Positions 1 to 9,269 of a stretch of DNA of 64,000 nt are shown piece by piece. The position numbers and the translations under genes are program-made. The stretch is from NCBI RefSeq assembly GCF_016858305.2, contig NZ_CP074436.1, positions 2,128,001 to 2,192,000 on the forward strand. The letters run 5' to 3'. Source of the stretch: Polaribacter sp. Q13 (GTDB lineage Bacteria; Bacteroidota; Bacteroidia; Flavobacteriales; Flavobacteriaceae). Position 1 is the stretch's first letter; every line of letters begins with the position of its first letter. The notes beneath the pieces are model-generated. The model did not search any database, was not told the origin of the DNA, and worked only from the letters and a program-made list of their open reading frames with translations.

Positions 1-39
1 AAAATATTAGGTTGGATTTTTAAATACAGTTTTAAATAG
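1..39 (+). CDS. 3' tail of an upstream gene (partial)
   Basis: An open frame enters from the left edge and ends at TAG (37-39), encoding KILGWIFKYSFK. The stop overlaps the GTG start of the next gene (TAGTG), the kind of overlap expected inside an operon. Only 12 residues are visible, so no family can be named and the call rests on frame and overlap alone. Confidence 0.3.
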   Translation, partial: KILGWIFKYSFK

Positions 40-1529
40 TGGTTATAGAATACATAATTATAGTGATTTATTCAATTTCGTTATTGCTTATTTTCATGTA
101 CGCTTTAGCGCAATTAAACCTGCTGTTTAACTACTTAAAAGCTAGAAAAAAAGAAGATAGTTCAGAAAAATTCGACTTTTCAAATTCAAAAGAAATTCCG
201 TTTATAACCATACAATTGCCCGTTTATAACGAATTGTATGTAATGGATCGATTGTTAAAAAACATTGCAAAAATAGAGTATCCAAGAGAAAAGCTAGAAA
301 TTCAAGTTTTAGATGATTCTACAGATGAATCTGTAGAAATTACCGCAAAACTAATCAAAGAAATTCAAGCACAAGGATTAGATATTCAGCATATCAAAAG
401 AACCAATAGACAAGGTTTTAAAGCAGGCGCCTTAAAAGAAGGTTTAAAAATTGCCAAAGGAGAATTCATCGCTATTTTTGATGCAGATTTTTTACCACAA
501 CCAGATTGGTTATACCAAACGGTTCCGTATTTTAAAGACCCAAAAATTGGAGTGGTTCAAACTCGTTGGGGTCATATCAACAGAAATTATTCTACACTTA
601 CAAAAATTCAAGCTTTTGCTTTAGATGCACACTTTACCTTAGAGCAAGTGGGTAGAAATAGTCAAGGTCATTTTATCAACTTTAACGGTACAGCTGGCGT
701 ATGGAGAAAAGAGTGTATTTACGATGCTGGTAATTGGCAGGGAGACACGCTTACAGAAGACTTAGATTTAAGCTACAGAGCACAACTAAAAAATTGGAAA
801 TTTAAATACTTAGAAAATGTAGTTACACCTGCAGAGTTACCGGTAGTTATTAGTGCTGCAAGGTCTCAACAATTTAGATGGAACAAAGGTGGCGCAGAGA
901 ATTTTCAGAAAATGATGAAACGTGTTATTAAAAGCAAAAACGTTTCTTTTAAAACTAAAATTCATAGTTTATTGCATTTATTAAACAGCTCTATGTTTAC
1001 GTGTATTTTTTTGGTTGCTGTTTTAAGCGTACCAATGTTGTACATAAAAAATGAATATGAACACTTAAAGGTTTATTTCTATGTAATGAGCTTTTTTGTA
1101 ATAAGCTCTTTAATCTTTTTTGTTTGCTATTGGTTTATGTTCAAAGCTATTTATGGCGGAGGATTTGTCAAATTTATAAAATACATTGGATCATTCTTCA
1201 CTTTCTTTTCTGTTGCAATGGGATTTTCATTACACAATACAATTGCTGTTTTAGAAGGTCATTTAGGTAAAAAAAGTGAATTTATAAGAACTCCAAAATT
1301 CAATATTGGTGGAATAAAAGGAGAATGGAAAAGCAATAAATACATTTCTAAAAAACCCTCTTTCCATGTTATTTTAGAAGGTTTATTAGCAATTTATTTT
1401 GTCTTTGGTATGTACAGTGCATTTGTTGTTGGAAACCAAGGTGGAGATTTTGGTTTATTTCCTTTTCATTTTATGCTTTTTATAGGTTTTAGTTACGTCT
1501 TTTTTAAATCTATATTTTCTAAAGCTTAA
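39..1529 (+). CDS. Membrane glycosyltransferase family 2 (cellulose-synthase-like)
   Basis: Processive-type GT2 enzyme of 496 residues, expected to transfer sugar from a nucleotide-sugar at the inner face of the cytoplasmic membrane. One N-terminal membrane segment (about residues 5-28) precedes the GT-A domain. The domain shows D92/D93, the DxD pair D148/D150, TED at 239-241 and a QxxRW motif (QQFRW, 277-281), the set typical of cellulose synthase-like enzymes. Several hydrophobic segments follow in residues 320-496. The start is GTG, overlapping the preceding stop codon, because no ATG occurs before residue 20. It overlaps the next membrane protein by one base (TAATG), so the two are cotranscribed. 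The acceptor and polymer cannot be told from sequence; it may make a surface glycan or glycolipid. Confidence 0.85.
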   Translation: MVIEYIIIVIYSISLLLIFMYALAQLNLLFNYLKARKKEDSSEKFDFSNSKEIPFITIQLPVYNELYVMDRLLKNIAKIEYPREKLEIQVLDDSTDESVEITAKLIKEIQAQGLDIQHIKRTNRQGFKAGALKEGLKIAKGEFIAIFDADFLPQPDWLYQTVPYFKDPKIGVVQTRWGHINRNYSTLTKIQAFALDAHFTLEQVGRNSQGHFINFNGTAGVWRKECIYDAGNWQGDTLTEDLDLSYRAQLKNWKFKYLENVVTPAELPVVISAARSQQFRWNKGGAENFQKMMKRVIKSKNVSFKTKIHSLLHLLNSSMFTCIFLVAVLSVPMLYIKNEYEHLKVYFYVMSFFVISSLIFFVCYWFMFKAIYGGGFVKFIKYIGSFFTFFSVAMGFSLHNTIAVLEGHLGKKSEFIRTPKFNIGGIKGEWKSNKYISKKPSFHVILEGLLAIYFVFGMYSAFVVGNQGGDFGLFPFHFMLFIGFSYVFFKSIFSKA

Positions 1530-2938
1530 TGTCGTTTTTTACAAAATACAAAGATGTTTTACTAATTTTAATTAGCGCACTATTATATTTTATTTTTGCC
1601 TATTTTTTAGAAAGAACAGCATTTAACAACCTTCTCTTTTTATGGTTTTCTCTTTTTGGATGTTCTTACTTATTGATAAAAAGCAAAACCATAAACACCT
1701 CAACTTTAATTGGATTAGTTATTCTTTTTAGGTTGATTTTCCTCTTCGCTATCCCTAATTTATCTCAAGATTTTTATCGTTTTATTTGGGATGGACGCAT
1801 GATTCTAGAAGGTTTTAATCCCTATTTATCCTTACCCGAAACGTATATTCAACAAGGCCTTCATCCTATAGCAGAAACAACTAACTTATATGCTGGAATG
1901 GGAGAAATGAACGGAGGTCATTACACCAATTATCCTCCAATAAATCAGCTTTGTTTTTTAATTGCTGCATTATTTGCTAATAAAAGTATATTTGGTTCTG
2001 TAGTTGTTTTAAGATTGATTATAATTCTTGCTGATCTTGGGATTCTTTACTTCGGTAAAAAATTATTAGCACAATTAAATCTACCTGTTAAAAACATTTT
2101 TTGGTACGCTCTAAATCCTTTTATCATTATAGAAATGACTGGGAATTTACATTTTGAACCTGTGATGTTATTTTTCTTAATTTGGAGTCTATATAAGTTA
2201 CAGCAACAAAAATGGGTTTTGGCAGCTATACTTTTAGCTTGTTCCGTTTCCGTAAAATTAATTCCGCTTTTATTTTTACCTTTATTTTTTCAATGGTTTG
2301 TAGATTATAATGGCATTACCAACAAAATGAAGCAATCTTATGAGCAAAGAAAGAACAAATGGAATTCTGCCTTCACTGGAATCACTAAATTAATAGGTTT
2401 TTACGCTATCACATTTACAACCATTATCCTTTTATTTCTCCCTTTTTATTCATCAGAATTTATTGAAAACTATGCAAATTCTGTAGGTTTATGGTTCAAA
2501 AACTTTGAATTTAACGCAAGCTTTTATTTCATTTTTAGAGAAATTGGTTACTTATTTAGAGGGTATAATGAGATTGCAATTATTGGTAAAATAACACCAA
2601 TTCTTACCATTTTATTTCTTGTAATTATTACTTTTTTTAGAAAAAACAAATCAATGATTCAATTAATAACAGCATTATTATTTGGCTTGTGTTTTTATTA
2701 TTTTACAGCAACAACAGTGCACCCTTGGTACTTAGCAACACCATTAATTTTATCCGTATTTACTAGATATCGTTTTCCAATTATATGGACTCTAGTAATC
2801 ATTTTCAGTTATCAAGCGTACGCAAATACTCCTTGGAAAGAAAATTTATGGTTTGTTGGTTTAGAGTACCTTATACTTTATATATTCCTTGTTTTTGAGC
2901 TTCGTAAAAACTTTAAACATTATAAAATTGTAAAATAA
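1529..2938 (+). CDS. Polytopic membrane protein, probable GT-C mannosyltransferase-like
   Basis: A 469-residue protein made almost entirely of hydrophobic segments, about ten or more helices. The first loop contains YRFIWDGRMI, resembling the acidic-loop region of GT-C (GT87-like) polyprenyl-phosphate-dependent sugar transferases. It begins within the stop codon of the GT2 gene, so the pair probably act on the same glycan or lipid-linked sugar. Sugar and acceptor are not predictable. Family assignment rests on topology and the loop pattern, not on a full motif set. Confidence 0.65.
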   Translation: MSFFTKYKDVLLILISALLYFIFAYFLERTAFNNLLFLWFSLFGCSYLLIKSKTINTSTLIGLVILFRLIFLFAIPNLSQDFYRFIWDGRMILEGFNPYLSLPETYIQQGLHPIAETTNLYAGMGEMNGGHYTNYPPINQLCFLIAALFANKSIFGSVVVLRLIIILADLGILYFGKKLLAQLNLPVKNIFWYALNPFIIIEMTGNLHFEPVMLFFLIWSLYKLQQQKWVLAAILLACSVSVKLIPLLFLPLFFQWFVDYNGITNKMKQSYEQRKNKWNSAFTGITKLIGFYAITFTTIILLFLPFYSSEFIENYANSVGLWFKNFEFNASFYFIFREIGYLFRGYNEIAIIGKITPILTILFLVIITFFRKNKSMIQLITALLFGLCFYYFTATTVHPWYLATPLILSVFTRYRFPIIWTLVIIFSYQAYANTPWKENLWFVGLEYLILYIFLVFELRKNFKHYKIVK

Positions 2939-3001
2939 TCAATTTTTGCCTTTATATTCCGAGAATTTTGTATTTTAGTCATTAATTTTTTTGATATATA
3001 T

Positions 3002-4030
3002 ATGAAAAGACTTACCATAAAAGACATTGCTAAAGAATTTAATGTTTCAATTTCTACTGTTTCTAAGGCTCTTAATGACAGTTACGAAATTAGCGTAAGT
3101 ACTAAAGAAAAAATTCAAAAATACGCTAAAGAAAAAAATTACAAACCCAACTTTAATGCACTTAGTTTAAAAAACAGACAGACAAAAACGATTGGAATTA
3201 TAATTCCAAATATGTTAAACTATTTCTTTGCACAAGTTTTTAACGGAATAGAAAAAGTTGCAAACGATAGAGGGTACAAAATAATATCATGTATTTCTAA
3301 CGAATCTTTTAAGAAAGAAGTAGAAACTATAGAAATGCTTTCTAACGGAAGTATAGATGGTTTTATCTTGTCTCTTGCAGAAGAAACTATTTCTAAAGGA
3401 GATTTTAAACATTTTCAAGAAGTATTAAATAATGACACACCAATTGTAATGTTTGACAGAGTTGCAGATAAATTAAAGTGTGACAAAGTAGTAACTGATA
3501 ATTTTGATAGTGCTAGAAGTACTGTTTCTTATTTAGTGAAATCTGGCCATAAAAACATTGCCTTTATTTCTACGATGAATAATTTAGAAATTGGAAGAAG
3601 AAGACAATTAGGATATTTAAAAGGTTTAGAAGATTACAATATTAAAGCAGAAAAGAATCTAATCATAAACATAGACGACAACTATAAAAATTATGAAGAA
3701 ATTTTAACTCCTATTTTTAAAAACAACACCATAGACAGTGTTATCGCCACAGATGAAGCTTCTGCTATTGCTGCTATGAAAGTAGCTATAAAACTAGGGC
3801 ATAAAATTCCAGAAAAGTTTTCTGTTATTTCTTTTTCTAACGGAATCTTAGCCAGACACTCTAGCCCAAGAATGACTACTGTTAGCCAACATGGAGAAAT
3901 TATGGGAGCTACTGCTGCAGAAATGCTTATCAATAGATTAGAAGACAAGTCTAAAGTTAAGAAAAAACATGAAACTGTTATTATAAAAACAGATTTGGTT
4001 GAAAGAAATTCTACTAAAAAAATCTTATAA
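3002..4030 (+). CDS. LacI-family transcriptional regulator
   Basis: A 342-residue LacI/GalR repressor. An N-terminal helix-turn-helix (TIKDIAKEFNVSISTVSKAL, residues 4-23) and hinge are followed by a periplasmic-binding-protein-like effector domain starting near residue 63 (TIGIIIPNM). It stands 63 bp after the glycosyltransferase pair and 23 bp before a HAD phosphatase on the same strand. The usual role is sugar-responsive control of carbohydrate genes. No candidate sugar operon lies next to it, so the target and ligand remain unknown. Confidence 0.9.
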   Translation: MKRLTIKDIAKEFNVSISTVSKALNDSYEISVSTKEKIQKYAKEKNYKPNFNALSLKNRQTKTIGIIIPNMLNYFFAQVFNGIEKVANDRGYKIISCISNESFKKEVETIEMLSNGSIDGFILSLAEETISKGDFKHFQEVLNNDTPIVMFDRVADKLKCDKVVTDNFDSARSTVSYLVKSGHKNIAFISTMNNLEIGRRRQLGYLKGLEDYNIKAEKNLIINIDDNYKNYEEILTPIFKNNTIDSVIATDEASAIAAMKVAIKLGHKIPEKFSVISFSNGILARHSSPRMTTVSQHGEIMGATAAEMLINRLEDKSKVKKKHETVIIKTDLVERNSTKKIL

Positions 4031-4053
4031 ATTTCACACCCATTTAGAGTATA

Positions 4054-4857
4054 ATGAATTTATCTAAAGTAAAATTAGTAGTTTCTGACATGGACGGAAC
4101 ACTACTAAACTCCAAAGGAGAAGTAAGCAATTTATTCTTTGAATTATTTGAACAACTAAAAAAGAAAAATATTATTTTTTGTGCCGCAAGCGGAAGACAA
4201 TACAATAGTATCGTTTCTAAATTAGATGCCATTAAAAAAGATATTTTTATAATTGCAGAAAACGGTGGTATTGCTAAAAAAAACGACGACTTATTAGTCT
4301 TAAATTTACTTTCTGCAGATAAAATTAAAAAAATACTTCCACTACTACAAAGTATAGATAATTCTCACGTTGTTTTGTGTGGAAAAAATGGTGCTTTTAT
4401 AGATACTAAAGATCAAAAATTCATTGATTTATTTCAAGAATATTATAATAAATACACAATTGTTGATGATTTATCTAGCATTGTAGACAAAGAAGACTTC
4501 TTAAAAATAGCCATTTATCATTTTACTTCTTCAGAAAAATATATTTACCCAATCATAAAGGATTTTGATAGCGATTTATTAATTAAAATTTCCGGAAAAA
4601 ACTGGTTAGATATTTCTGATAAAAAAGCAAATAAAGGAAATGCTTTAAAAAAGGTACAACAAATTTTAAACATCACTAAAGAAGAAACCATGGTTTTTGG
4701 TGATTACCATAATGATATAGAAATGCTAAAAGAGGCCGACTTTAGTTTTTCTATGAAAAATGCACATAAAGACATTACCGAAATTGCTAATTACGCTACA
4801 GATAGCAATGATAATTTTGGTGTAGAAAAAATACTAAAGCAATTGGTAGAAAACTAG
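4054..4857 (+). CDS. Cof-type HAD-superfamily hydrolase
   Basis: A 267-residue HAD phosphatase of the Cof (IIB cap) subfamily. Motif I is DMDGTLLNS near residue 12 (nucleophile and acid aspartates). Motif III is near K191 in the NKGNAL stretch, and motif IV is FGDYHNDIEM near residue 217. These enzymes dephosphorylate sugar phosphates, flavin or PLP-type phosphates in the cytoplasm, and the substrate cannot be read from sequence. It follows the LacI gene by 23 bp and may be cotranscribed with it, which would suit a sugar-phosphate substrate. Confidence 0.88.
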   Translation: MNLSKVKLVVSDMDGTLLNSKGEVSNLFFELFEQLKKKNIIFCAASGRQYNSIVSKLDAIKKDIFIIAENGGIAKKNDDLLVLNLLSADKIKKILPLLQSIDNSHVVLCGKNGAFIDTKDQKFIDLFQEYYNKYTIVDDLSSIVDKEDFLKIAIYHFTSSEKYIYPIIKDFDSDLLIKISGKNWLDISDKKANKGNALKKVQQILNITKEETMVFGDYHNDIEMLKEADFSFSMKNAHKDITEIANYATDSNDNFGVEKILKQLVEN

Positions 4858-5045
4858 CGATTTGTATAAAAAACGTAAGGCAGGTTATAAGCACTATTGT
4901 TTCAGTTTCTAACTTAGCTAAATATAAATAAGTACGGGCTTTTCAATTAAACCTAGATTTACCCTATCTTTTATATTATGTTGGCTTTAGTTATTTTTGA
5001 ATTATAGAAAATCAATAATTTAACTTATTTTCAAATTTAAAATAC

Positions 5046-5330
5046 TTAGTGACTGTAAGTATAGCTCATTAAATATATGGTAACTAATAGTGTTAAGGTC
5101 AGAAATATACTTGAAATTACGCCAGTTACAATAGCCGTTTTATTTTTATTAATCCGGAATGAAATTATAGATAGTACTAGAGATATTAGGAATAATATGG
5201 GTAGTCCCAAAATAAAAGTTTCTGGAATTTTCCAAGATATGGGGTTATCATTAATAACCAATAATATAAATAGACCTAATATCAATAAAATAAAAACAAC
5301 TGCAATATTCATTTTTTTATGTGCTTCCAT
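5046..5330 (-). CDS. Small membrane protein of unknown function
   Basis: A 94-residue protein with three predicted membrane helices: residues about 8-26, 38-58 and 66-90. The start ATG is followed by a lysine-rich stretch, consistent with the positive-inside rule. An antisense frame of almost the same span exists on the + strand, but its composition is not membrane- or protein-like, so the minus frame is preferred. I do not recognise the family. It has no close operon partner; the neighbouring glucosaminidase is over 100 bp upstream on the same strand. Confidence 0.55.
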   Translation of the reverse strand: MEAHKKMNIAVVFILLILGLFILLVINDNPISWKIPETFILGLPILFLISLVLSIISFRINKNKTAIVTGVISSIFLTLTLLVTIYLMSYTYSH

Positions 5331-5433
5331 TTAAAAATATTTATTAGACAGTATTCTTTATTTAATTAGGACTTCTCTTAAATTCTTGAATGGGAAATGT
5401 TTTATTAATTAAACCAAACTCTAAATAATAGAA

Positions 5434-6282
5434 TTATTGTATTAACAAGTGTTGTCCTATAGAAATAACATTATCTTTTAAGCCATTAACTTCTTTAATT
5501 AAGGCAACAGTTGTATTAAATTTTCTAGCTATAGAATATAGCGTATCTCCTTTTGTAACTTCATAATATTTTGCAATACTATTTTTAGAGCTCACCTCCT
5601 TTTCTACAACTTCTGTAGCTTTGTCATCTAATTTAAAGTCTTTCTTTTTTACCTTATCAAATTCATATAACTTATAATCCTCAATAATTCTTATAAGCTT
5701 ATTTGGATATTGTTTATCTGTAGCATAACCCGCTTTTTTTAAGCCTTTTGCCCATCTTTTATAATCCTTAGCCCCATAATTAAATAAGAAAGAATATCTT
5801 TTTCTTTCTGTTAAAAATGCAGAATGATCATCATAAGACGTTTCTACAAATTGGTATTTTCTAAAACACTCTCCTTTTTCATCATCATCATGATATACGC
5901 GTTCTCCCTGCCATTGTGTATGACATTTTATACCAAAATGATTATTTGATTTTAAAGCTAACTCACTTCTTCCTCTACCAGATTCTAAAATTCCTTGCGC
6001 TAAAGTAATACTTGCAGGAATTTTATTTTCATGCATTTCTTTCACAGAAATGGGTGCATATTTTCTAATATAGGCTAATGTCTGTTTATTTAAACTAGAG
6101 TTTTTATTTAATAATTTTTTTGTGAGTTCTTTTTCATTTACAGAAGGTAACTTCTCTGGTTTTGATTCATTTAAAACTACACCAGTGCTTTTTTTAGTTT
6201 TACTCTGACTCGCTTTTTTACTAGAACCACAACTTGATAAAATTAATACACTAACACAAAAAAATACTACTCTTAATTTCAT
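5434..6282 (-). CDS. Glucosaminidase lipoprotein with C-terminal LysM domain
   Basis: A peptidoglycan hydrolase of 282 residues. It has a lipoprotein signal (hydrophobic run then LSSCGSS, lipidated Cys near residue 18), a Ser/Lys-rich linker, a Flg/glucosaminidase domain (about 75-205) and a LysM peptidoglycan-binding motif (about 237-281). The catalytic region includes ITLAQGILESGRGRSELA, whose Glu is the expected general acid. The gene starts inside the end of the PLP deaminase gene (4-bp overlap), so the two are cotranscribed although they share no obvious function. It probably trims glycan strands in the periplasm during growth or division. Confidence 0.88.
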   Translation of the reverse strand: MKLRVVFFCVSVLILSSCGSSKKASQSKTKKSTGVVLNESKPEKLPSVNEKELTKKLLNKNSSLNKQTLAYIRKYAPISVKEMHENKIPASITLAQGILESGRGRSELALKSNNHFGIKCHTQWQGERVYHDDDEKGECFRKYQFVETSYDDHSAFLTERKRYSFLFNYGAKDYKRWAKGLKKAGYATDKQYPNKLIRIIEDYKLYEFDKVKKKDFKLDDKATEVVEKEVSSKNSIAKYYEVTKGDTLYSIARKFNTTVALIKEVNGLKDNVISIGQHLLIQ

Positions 6283-7238
6283 ACACTTTTAATTATCTGC
6301 TCATTTTTCTTTTCTAACATCTGGTTAAAACCCGCTATTCCCTGAATTCCTCCAGTATGAATTGCTAAAATCTTAGTCCCTTCTGCAAAAAAGTCTTTTT
6401 TAATTAAATCTACAATACCAAACACCATTTTTCCTGTATAAATAGGATCTAATAAAATACCTGTTTTATCTGTAAAATCGTTGATAAAAGAAATTAAATT
6501 CTCGTCATATTTTGCATAGCCACCAAAATGATACCCTTTTTGTAATTTCCAATTATCATTTTTAATGGTATATTTTTTTATTTCTTCGGATAAAAAATTT
6601 CCTTTTAACGCAGGAAAACCTAATACTTTTTGTTTCCTTTTTAAAGACTTTATCAAACCCGCTAACGTACCTCCAGTACCCACTGCAGCACAAACATAAT
6701 TAAATTGAGCATCTTCTTTTGTTAAAATTTCTTCACAACCATTAACTGCCAAAAAATTTGTTCCACCTTCCGGAATTAAATAAAAATCGCCCCATTTATT
6801 TTTCATTTTTTCAATGAAACCAAACGATGTTTTTTGTCTGTATAATTCTCTAGAAACAAAATGGAATTTCATTCCGTGATCATGTGCCACCTTTAATGTA
6901 GGATTTTCTTCTAAAGTTTGTTCTAGATTTTTACCCAATTCCTCGCCTCTAATAATACCAAAAGTTTTTAGACCTTCCATTTTACCTGCAACTGCAGTTG
7001 CAACAATATGATTAGAATACGCACCTCCAAAAGTAAGGACCGCCTTCTTTTTAAGTTTTTTAGCTTCTAGTAAATTGTATTTTAATTTTCTAAATTTATT
7101 CCCTGATACAAAAGGGTGTATTAAATCTTCTCTTTTTATAAAGAGCTCTATATTTTTTTCTTCTAAGATTGGGAGAAAAACTTGTTGGTTTTGAGCGATA
7201 AATTCACTCTCGAAAAAAGTATTGTTTGTGTTACTCAA
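6279..7238 (-). CDS. PLP-dependent 1-aminocyclopropane-1-carboxylate deaminase / D-cysteine desulfhydrase family
   Basis: A 319-residue fold-type II PLP enzyme. The PLP lysine sits in SGNKFRKL (about residue 48) and a TFGGAYSNH stretch follows (about 69-77). The phosphate-binding loop GTGGTLAG is near residue 188. Family members deaminate ACC or desulfhydrate D-cysteine, and paralogues in Flavobacteria have not all been tested, so the substrate is open. A TAnnTTTG box lies 20 bp upstream and the glucosaminidase gene overlaps the 3' end. Confidence 0.82.
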   Translation of the reverse strand: MSNTNNTFFESEFIAQNQQVFLPILEEKNIELFIKREDLIHPFVSGNKFRKLKYNLLEAKKLKKKAVLTFGGAYSNHIVATAVAGKMEGLKTFGIIRGEELGKNLEQTLEENPTLKVAHDHGMKFHFVSRELYRQKTSFGFIEKMKNKWGDFYLIPEGGTNFLAVNGCEEILTKEDAQFNYVCAAVGTGGTLAGLIKSLKRKQKVLGFPALKGNFLSEEIKKYTIKNDNWKLQKGYHFGGYAKYDENLISFINDFTDKTGILLDPIYTGKMVFGIVDLIKKDFFAEGTKILAIHTGGIQGIAGFNQMLEKKNEQIIKSV

Positions 7239-7257
7239 TGTTAAGAATTTGTTACCG

Positions 7258-7265
7258 CAAAAATA
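7258..7265 (-). promoter_or_regulatory. -7 promoter box of the PLP deaminase operon
   Basis: Minus strand reads TATTTTTG, an exact match to the Bacteroidetes TAnnTTTG -7 element, 20 bp before the start codon. No convincing -33 TTG is seen. Confidence 0.5.
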
Positions 7266-7822
7266 ACAGATATTATTTTGTTACCTACATAATCTTTGCT
7301 TTTTAAAATTAAAACGACAACTTAACCTCTTTTATTTCTAAAAAACACTCAAAATTTCTTCAAATTAATCTTTTACCTTAAAAATTGAGTGCTAAAAAAA
7401 CAATAAAATTCAAAAAATTAAAGAAAGTGCTCTTTAAAGAAATAATTTCAACTTTCTAAAAACAGGATTTATCAGCCATATTATTCTAAAGAAGCTATAG
7501 CCGAATAACGCCAATTAAAATAACAATAGAGTAATTGGTTAATTAGGGCAAAAAACCAAACAAATATCGCTCTAAAACAAATTAGATACTTTATTCTTTT
7601 AAAACATGAGAAAACTCAAATAAAAACGAAGATATTTTTATCTTCCTAATAATTATGTTTTTCAAACAAGACTAAAAACACTGATATTAACACTTATTAA
7701 TGAGTAAGTTAACACCAAATATTGAGTTTTAAAAAAAATAAATATATTTTTATACGAATGTAATTTCAATCGAAAAATAGTATAATTTTACTTAAAATTC
7801 ATATCGCGATTATGCTCCATAA
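7266..7822. other. Non-coding interval, no gene seen
   Basis: About 560 bp between divergent genes with very high A+T. No open frame of note, tRNA or strong terminator was found. A weak 7-bp dyad (CACTCAA near 7346, TTGAGTG near 7385) is present. The interval probably holds the promoters of the divergent operons; no clean -7 box precedes the + strand operon. Confidence 0.5.
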
Positions 7823-9268
7823 ATGAACAAATACATTGTTGCCAATCAACCAGAAAAATGGCTTTTTTCTATTGATAATATTACGGTAATTTCCTCACAA
7901 GAATACCTTACCAACCCAAAGTATGCTTCTTTAAAAAAAGCTAGAATATTTAACCTTTGCAAAAACTATAGTTACCAATCTAAAGGGTACTATGTTTCTC
8001 TTTTAGCTGAAGCCAGAGGACATTTAGCAATACCTACTGTAAAAAACATTGTAGATTTAAAAACATTGAAACTTGTAAAAATTGTTTCTGAAGAGTTTGA
8101 TGATGAAATTCAGCAAAGTTTAAAAAATATTAAATCGAGAGCTTTTACTTTAAGCATTTATTTCGGTCAAAATGTAGCGCAAAAATATAAAGGATTAAGT
8201 AGTTTGTTTTACAAACATTTTCAAGTCCCTTTTTTACGCGTTCATTTTAACTTTAATAACAAATGGAACATACAAAGTATTGAGGCTATTTCTGAATCTG
8301 AAATACCTATAGAACATTTAGAATGTGTCTATGAATTTGCGAATCAGTACTTTTCTAAGAAACGTTATGACACGCCCAAATTAGCCACTTCAGATTTTGA
8401 TTTAGCCATATTAGTAGACCCGAACGATCCTGCCCCACCAAGCAATGCAAAAGCCCTAAAAAAGTTTGTGGATATTGCAGAAAAGATGAATATTTATGCC
8501 GAAATAATTCATCCAAAAGACCTTAGCCGATTATCGTCTTTCGACGCATTATTTATCCGCCAAAGTACAGAAGTTAATAATGAAGCGTATGCATTTGCTC
8601 GCAAAGCACAGCAAGAAGGAATTGCCATTATAGATTACCCAGATGCTATTTTAAAATGTTGCAATAAAGTTTTTATGGCAGAGGCTTTAAACAATGCTAA
8701 TATTGCCACTCCAAAAACAATTATTGTACACCAAGACAACATAGATACTGTTATTGATAAAGTTGGTTTGCCTTGTGTACTTAAGGCTCCAGATTCTACA
8801 TTTTCTTTTGGCGTAAAAAAAGCAAAAACAGAAAGCGAATATTATTCTTTGGTAAATGAGATGCTAAAAGAATCTGATTTAATTATTGCCCAAGAGTTTT
8901 GCCCTTCTGATTACGATTGGAGAATTGGTATACTTGATGATAAACCGTTTTTTGCTTGTAAATATTACATGGCAAAAGGACATTGGCAAATATACAATTG
9001 GAATGCAAAAAAGAAAAACGAACAAGATGGTGATGCAGATTGTTTACCCATAGAAAAAGTGCCTAAGAAAGTTTTAGACATGGCGCTAAAGTCGGCTAAA
9101 ATTATGGGAAAAGGACTTTATGGAATCGACATAAAGGTAGTAAATAACAAACCAATGGTTATCGAAATTAACGACAACCCAAATGTAGATTTTGGAGTAG
9201 AAGATCTTTTTTATGGCGATTTAGTGTACACCGAAATTCTTTCAGCATTAAAAAAACGTTTAGAATAA
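7823..9268 (+). CDS. RimK-like ATP-grasp ligase with N-terminal RLAN domain
   Basis: A 481-residue ATP-grasp enzyme. The N-terminal ~190 residues match the RimK-like N-terminal (RLAN) domain and the C-terminal half (about 270-480) is an ATP-grasp ligase. Visible ATP-grasp features are CVLKAPDSTFSFGVKK (nucleotide-binding Lys region), AQEFCPSDYDWRIGILDD, and the metal-binding end VIEINDNPN. Family members join an amino acid (often Glu) to a carboxylate through an acyl-phosphate. The gene ends one base before a GCS2-like ligase, followed by an overlapping N-formylglutamate amidohydrolase, so it is the first gene of a three-gene amidoligase operon. Product unknown; it is longer than ribosomal-S6-modifying RimK (about 300 residues) and should not be named rimK. 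Confidence 0.85.
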   Translation: MNKYIVANQPEKWLFSIDNITVISSQEYLTNPKYASLKKARIFNLCKNYSYQSKGYYVSLLAEARGHLAIPTVKNIVDLKTLKLVKIVSEEFDDEIQQSLKNIKSRAFTLSIYFGQNVAQKYKGLSSLFYKHFQVPFLRVHFNFNNKWNIQSIEAISESEIPIEHLECVYEFANQYFSKKRYDTPKLATSDFDLAILVDPNDPAPPSNAKALKKFVDIAEKMNIYAEIIHPKDLSRLSSFDALFIRQSTEVNNEAYAFARKAQQEGIAIIDYPDAILKCCNKVFMAEALNNANIATPKTIIVHQDNIDTVIDKVGLPCVLKAPDSTFSFGVKKAKTESEYYSLVNEMLKESDLIIAQEFCPSDYDWRIGILDDKPFFACKYYMAKGHWQIYNWNAKKKNEQDGDADCLPIEKVPKKVLDMALKSAKIMGKGLYGIDIKVVNNKPMVIEINDNPNVDFGVEDLFYGDLVYTEILSALKKRLE

Positions 9269-9269
9269 A

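Noticed and set aside
5077..5334. 85-codon + strand frame opposite the small membrane protein
   Set aside because: It has no recognisable features, while the minus-strand frame encodes clear membrane helices with a basic N-terminus.
7823..9268. Gene as rimK, the ribosomal S6 modification enzyme
   Set aside because: The protein is 481 residues with an RLAN domain and sits with GCS2 and FGase genes, unlike the ~300-residue S6-modifying RimK.
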